Shown: positions 21,011 to 23,044 of the stretch, piece after piece
Layout: each line of letters begins with the position of its first letter
How positions within the stretch are numbered: the stretch's first letter is position 1
The notes under the pieces: model-generated
What the model saw: only the letters and a program-made list of their open reading frames with translations
The model's database searches: none
What the model was told of the DNA's origin: nothing
Program-made: the position numbers and the translations under genes
Source: Actinomycetota bacterium
GTDB taxonomy: Bacteria; Actinomycetota; Acidimicrobiia; Acidimicrobiales; Ilumatobacteraceae
NCBI GenBank assembly: GCA_016870295.1
Contig: VGBY01000003.1
Location: forward strand, 1-23,044
Direction of reading: 5' to 3'
Length of the DNA stretch: 23,044 nt

Positions 21011-23044
21011 CTAATTCGCCGATGGGTGCGTGCTGGCGATGTCGTCGTCGCTGACGGCTGCCGAATCGGCTTTGCCGGGCATCAATCGGTACACGTCGTA
21101 GACACCGTCGATGTTCTTGATCACCGTCAGCATCGACTGCAAGTGTCCGGGGTCGGAGAACTCGAATTCAAAGCGCATTCGCGCCACACGATCGCTGCCG
21201 GTGTGCGTGGTGCACGAAACGATGTTGACTCGTTGATCCGACAGTGCATTCGCAACATCGCGCAACAGACGCGTGCGGTCGAGCGCGACGACCTCGACCG
21301 CAGCGACGAAGGTGTCCGCCGAGTCGATGTTGGCCCATTCAACGTCGATGACGCGTTGCCCTTGGTCGCTGGTGAGCGCCATCGCATTCGCGCAGTCGAC
21401 GCGGTGCACCGTGACTCCGCGGCCGCGGGTGATGAAACCCATGATCTCGTCGCCTGGCACCGGCGTGCAACATTTCGACAACCGCACGAGAACGTCATCG
21501 AGGCCCTCCACGAAGACGGAGTTCTTCGACCGTGTTTGGTTGCTGCGGGCACGCATCGTCGGCAGCACGGGCACTTCATCCGACGCATCTGGCGAGCGCA
21601 GGGCCTCGACGAGTCGGCCGACGAGCGGGCGCGCCACGATCTTCTTCTGTCCGATTGCCGCCAGCAACCCGTTCAGGTCGGCGTAGCCGAGCGATGAGAG
21701 TTCCTTTGCCAGCTCGGGTGATGCCTCGACGCGCCTCATCGACAATCCGGCCCGGCGCAGTTCTTCGACGAATTCATCGTGTCCCTCGTCGACCATGTCT
21801 TCCAGTTGTTCGCGCGTCCACCACTGTTTGATCTTGTTCTTCGCCTTCGTCGATGCAACGAACTCCAACCAGCCCTGCGACGGGCCGGTACCTTCGGCCT
21901 TCGACGTGAGCACTTCGCACGTGTCGCCAGAGGCCAGTTGATAATCGAGCGCAACGAGTCGCCCGTTCACACGTGCGCCGACACATGAGTGCCCCACCTC
22001 GGTGTGCACCGCATACGCGAAGTCGACCGGCGTTGACTTGAGCGGCAGCGACACCACGCGACCCTTCGGGGTGAACACGAAGAGCTCGTCCTGCTCGAGG
22101 TCGGTCTTCAAGCCCTCCAAGAACTGGCGCGGGTCCGAAACTTCGCCCTGCCAGTCGATGATGCGGTTCAGCCACTCGACTTCTTGCGCGCTCGGTGCAT
22201 CCTTGTACGCCCAGTGCGAAGCGACCCCCCACTCGGCGCGTTGATGCATGTCACGCGTGCGAATCTGCACCTCGATGGTCTTGCCGTCCGGCCCGATCAC
22301 CGTGGTGTGCAGCGACTGATACAAGTTGAACTTCGGCATCGCGATGTAATCCTTGAAACGACCGACGACCGGTTTCCAATGACCGTGGATCACGCCAAGC
22401 GCCGCGTAGCAGTCGCGCACGTTGTCGACCACGATACGAATCGCCATCAGGTCGAAGATGTCGTCGAATTCGCGACCCTTCTGCACCATCTTTTCGTAGA
22501 TGCTCCACAAGTGCTTGCCACGCGAGGTGAGTTCGGCTTTGATCTTCACGCCACCCAGCATCTTTTCCACCTGCCCCAGCACGCGGGCGAGATACACGTT
22601 GCGCTCCGGGGCACGCGTCGATACGAGATGCTCGACCTCTGCGTAGCGCTTCGGATAAAGAGCGGCGAACGAGAGATCTTCGAGTTGCTGCTTGATCTCC
22701 TGCATGCCGAGTCGGTGGGCAAGCGGTGCATAGATGTCGAGCGTCTCTTGCGCCACGCGCTGTTGTTTCTCGAGCGGGCTCGAGGCGAGCGTGCGCATGT
22801 TGTGCAGTCGGTCGGCCAGCTTGATGATCAGTACTCGCAAATCGCGGGCCATCGCCACGAGCATCTTGCGCATCGTCGCAGCTTGCTGCGCCTCGAGCGA
22901 GTCAAACTGCAGACGATCGAGCTTCGTAACGCCGTCGACGATGCCAGCGACCTCGTCGCCGAACGCCTGACTGATGTCGGCGAGCGTCAACTCCGTGTCT
23001 TCGACGGCATCGTGCAAGAGAGCCGCGATGATCGAAGCCTCGTC
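21011..23044 (-). CDS. rel: Bifunctional (p)ppGpp synthetase/hydrolase, N terminus cut by window edge
   Basis: This stringent-response enzyme both makes and degrades (p)ppGpp. The frame is open to the window end, giving 677 visible residues; perhaps 70-100 at the N terminus are missing. Visible parts in order are the HD hydrolase motif LLHDAVEDTE (residues 9-18 of the visible part), the synthetase domain with REFDDIFDL and GRFKDYIAMPK near 228-238, QIRTRDMHQRAEWGVASHW, a TGS domain (ELFVFTPKGRVVSLP near 320-334), a zinc-finger-like domain with LSKCCTPVPGDEI near 522-534, and a C-terminal ACT domain. The RFKD (RxKD) motif marks a bifunctional Rel rather than a synthetase-only RelA (ExDD). It is directly followed by hisS. 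Confidence 0.96.
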   Translation of the reverse strand, partial: DEASIIAALLHDAVEDTELTLADISQAFGDEVAGIVDGVTKLDRLQFDSLEAQQAATMRKMLVAMARDLRVLIIKLADRLHNMRTLASSPLEKQQRVAQETLDIYAPLAHRLGMQEIKQQLEDLSFAALYPKRYAEVEHLVSTRAPERNVYLARVLGQVEKMLGGVKIKAELTSRGKHLWSIYEKMVQKGREFDDIFDLMAIRIVVDNVRDCYAALGVIHGHWKPVVGRFKDYIAMPKFNLYQSLHTTVIGPDGKTIEVQIRTRDMHQRAEWGVASHWAYKDAPSAQEVEWLNRIIDWQGEVSDPRQFLEGLKTDLEQDELFVFTPKGRVVSLPLKSTPVDFAYAVHTEVGHSCVGARVNGRLVALDYQLASGDTCEVLTSKAEGTGPSQGWLEFVASTKAKNKIKQWWTREQLEDMVDEGHDEFVEELRRAGLSMRRVEASPELAKELSSLGYADLNGLLAAIGQKKIVARPLVGRLVEALRSPDASDEVPVLPTMRARSNQTRSKNSVFVEGLDDVLVRLSKCCTPVPGDEIMGFITRGRGVTVHRVDCANAMALTSDQGQRVIDVEWANIDSADTFVAAVEVVALDRTRLLRDVANALSDQRVNIVSCTTHTGSDRVARMRFEFEFSDPGHLQSMLTVIKNIDGVYDVYRLMPGKADSAAVSDDDIASTHPSAN

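Noticed and set aside
23015..23017. TTG as start of the rel gene
   Set aside because: The reading frame continues upstream with conserved HD-domain residues (DEASIIAALLHD), so the gene is truncated by the window rather than starting here.

Overview
The window is a dense, one-directional block of housekeeping genes from a GC-rich bacterium. Every supported gene is on the minus strand, so transcription runs from high to low coordinates. The order is rel, hisS, aspS, rarA, small membrane protein, alaS, ruvX, mltG, aroE, aroC, aroK, aroB, aroQ, pepP, efp, nusB, DUF2079, pyrR, pyrB, pyrC, carA, carB. This is the actinobacterial arrangement. Protein details such as an alanyl-tRNA synthetase core unlike that of Streptomyces or Mycobacterium, and a membrane protein where Streptomyces carries bldD, suggest a deeper actinobacterial branch such as Acidimicrobiia. 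That placement is an inference, not a search result.

Right part (about 11.6-23.0 kb): a bifunctional (p)ppGpp synthetase/hydrolase, cut by the window edge, is followed by histidyl- and aspartyl-tRNA synthetases, the RarA/MgsA AAA+ ATPase, a small membrane protein, alanyl-tRNA synthetase, the pre-16S rRNA nuclease RuvX/YqgF, the septal lytic transglycosylase MltG, and shikimate dehydrogenase AroE. Middle part (about 6.2-11.6 kb): the shikimate genes continue with aroC, aroK, aroB and type II aroQ, then a Xaa-Pro-type M24 peptidase, EF-P and NusB. Left part (1-6.2 kb): a DUF2079 polytopic membrane protein, then the pyrimidine operon pyrR-pyrB-pyrC-carA-carB, with carB cut by the left edge.

The genes are packed tightly. 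Most junctions are 4-base ATGA/GTGA overlaps or gaps of a few bases. The largest gap is only 49 bases (4734-4782), so no stretch of 300 bases lacks a gene. That one gap contains the clearest regulatory element: a hairpin with a full match to the PyrR-binding-loop consensus, directly upstream of the pyrR Shine-Dalgarno sequence. It implies UMP/PRPP-responsive control, probably translational, of the pyrimidine genes.

No mobile element, CRISPR array, RNA gene or obvious terminator was seen, and I found no convincing new system. The points worth a second look are the PyrR loop, an exact 20-base tandem duplication at the carA/carB junction, the DUF2079 gene inside a translation/pyrimidine operon, AspRS residues that predict a non-discriminating enzyme (indirect Asn-tRNA synthesis), an EF-P tip loop that departs from the actinobacterial PGKGP form, a short RarA, and cysteine insertions in PyrC and MltG.
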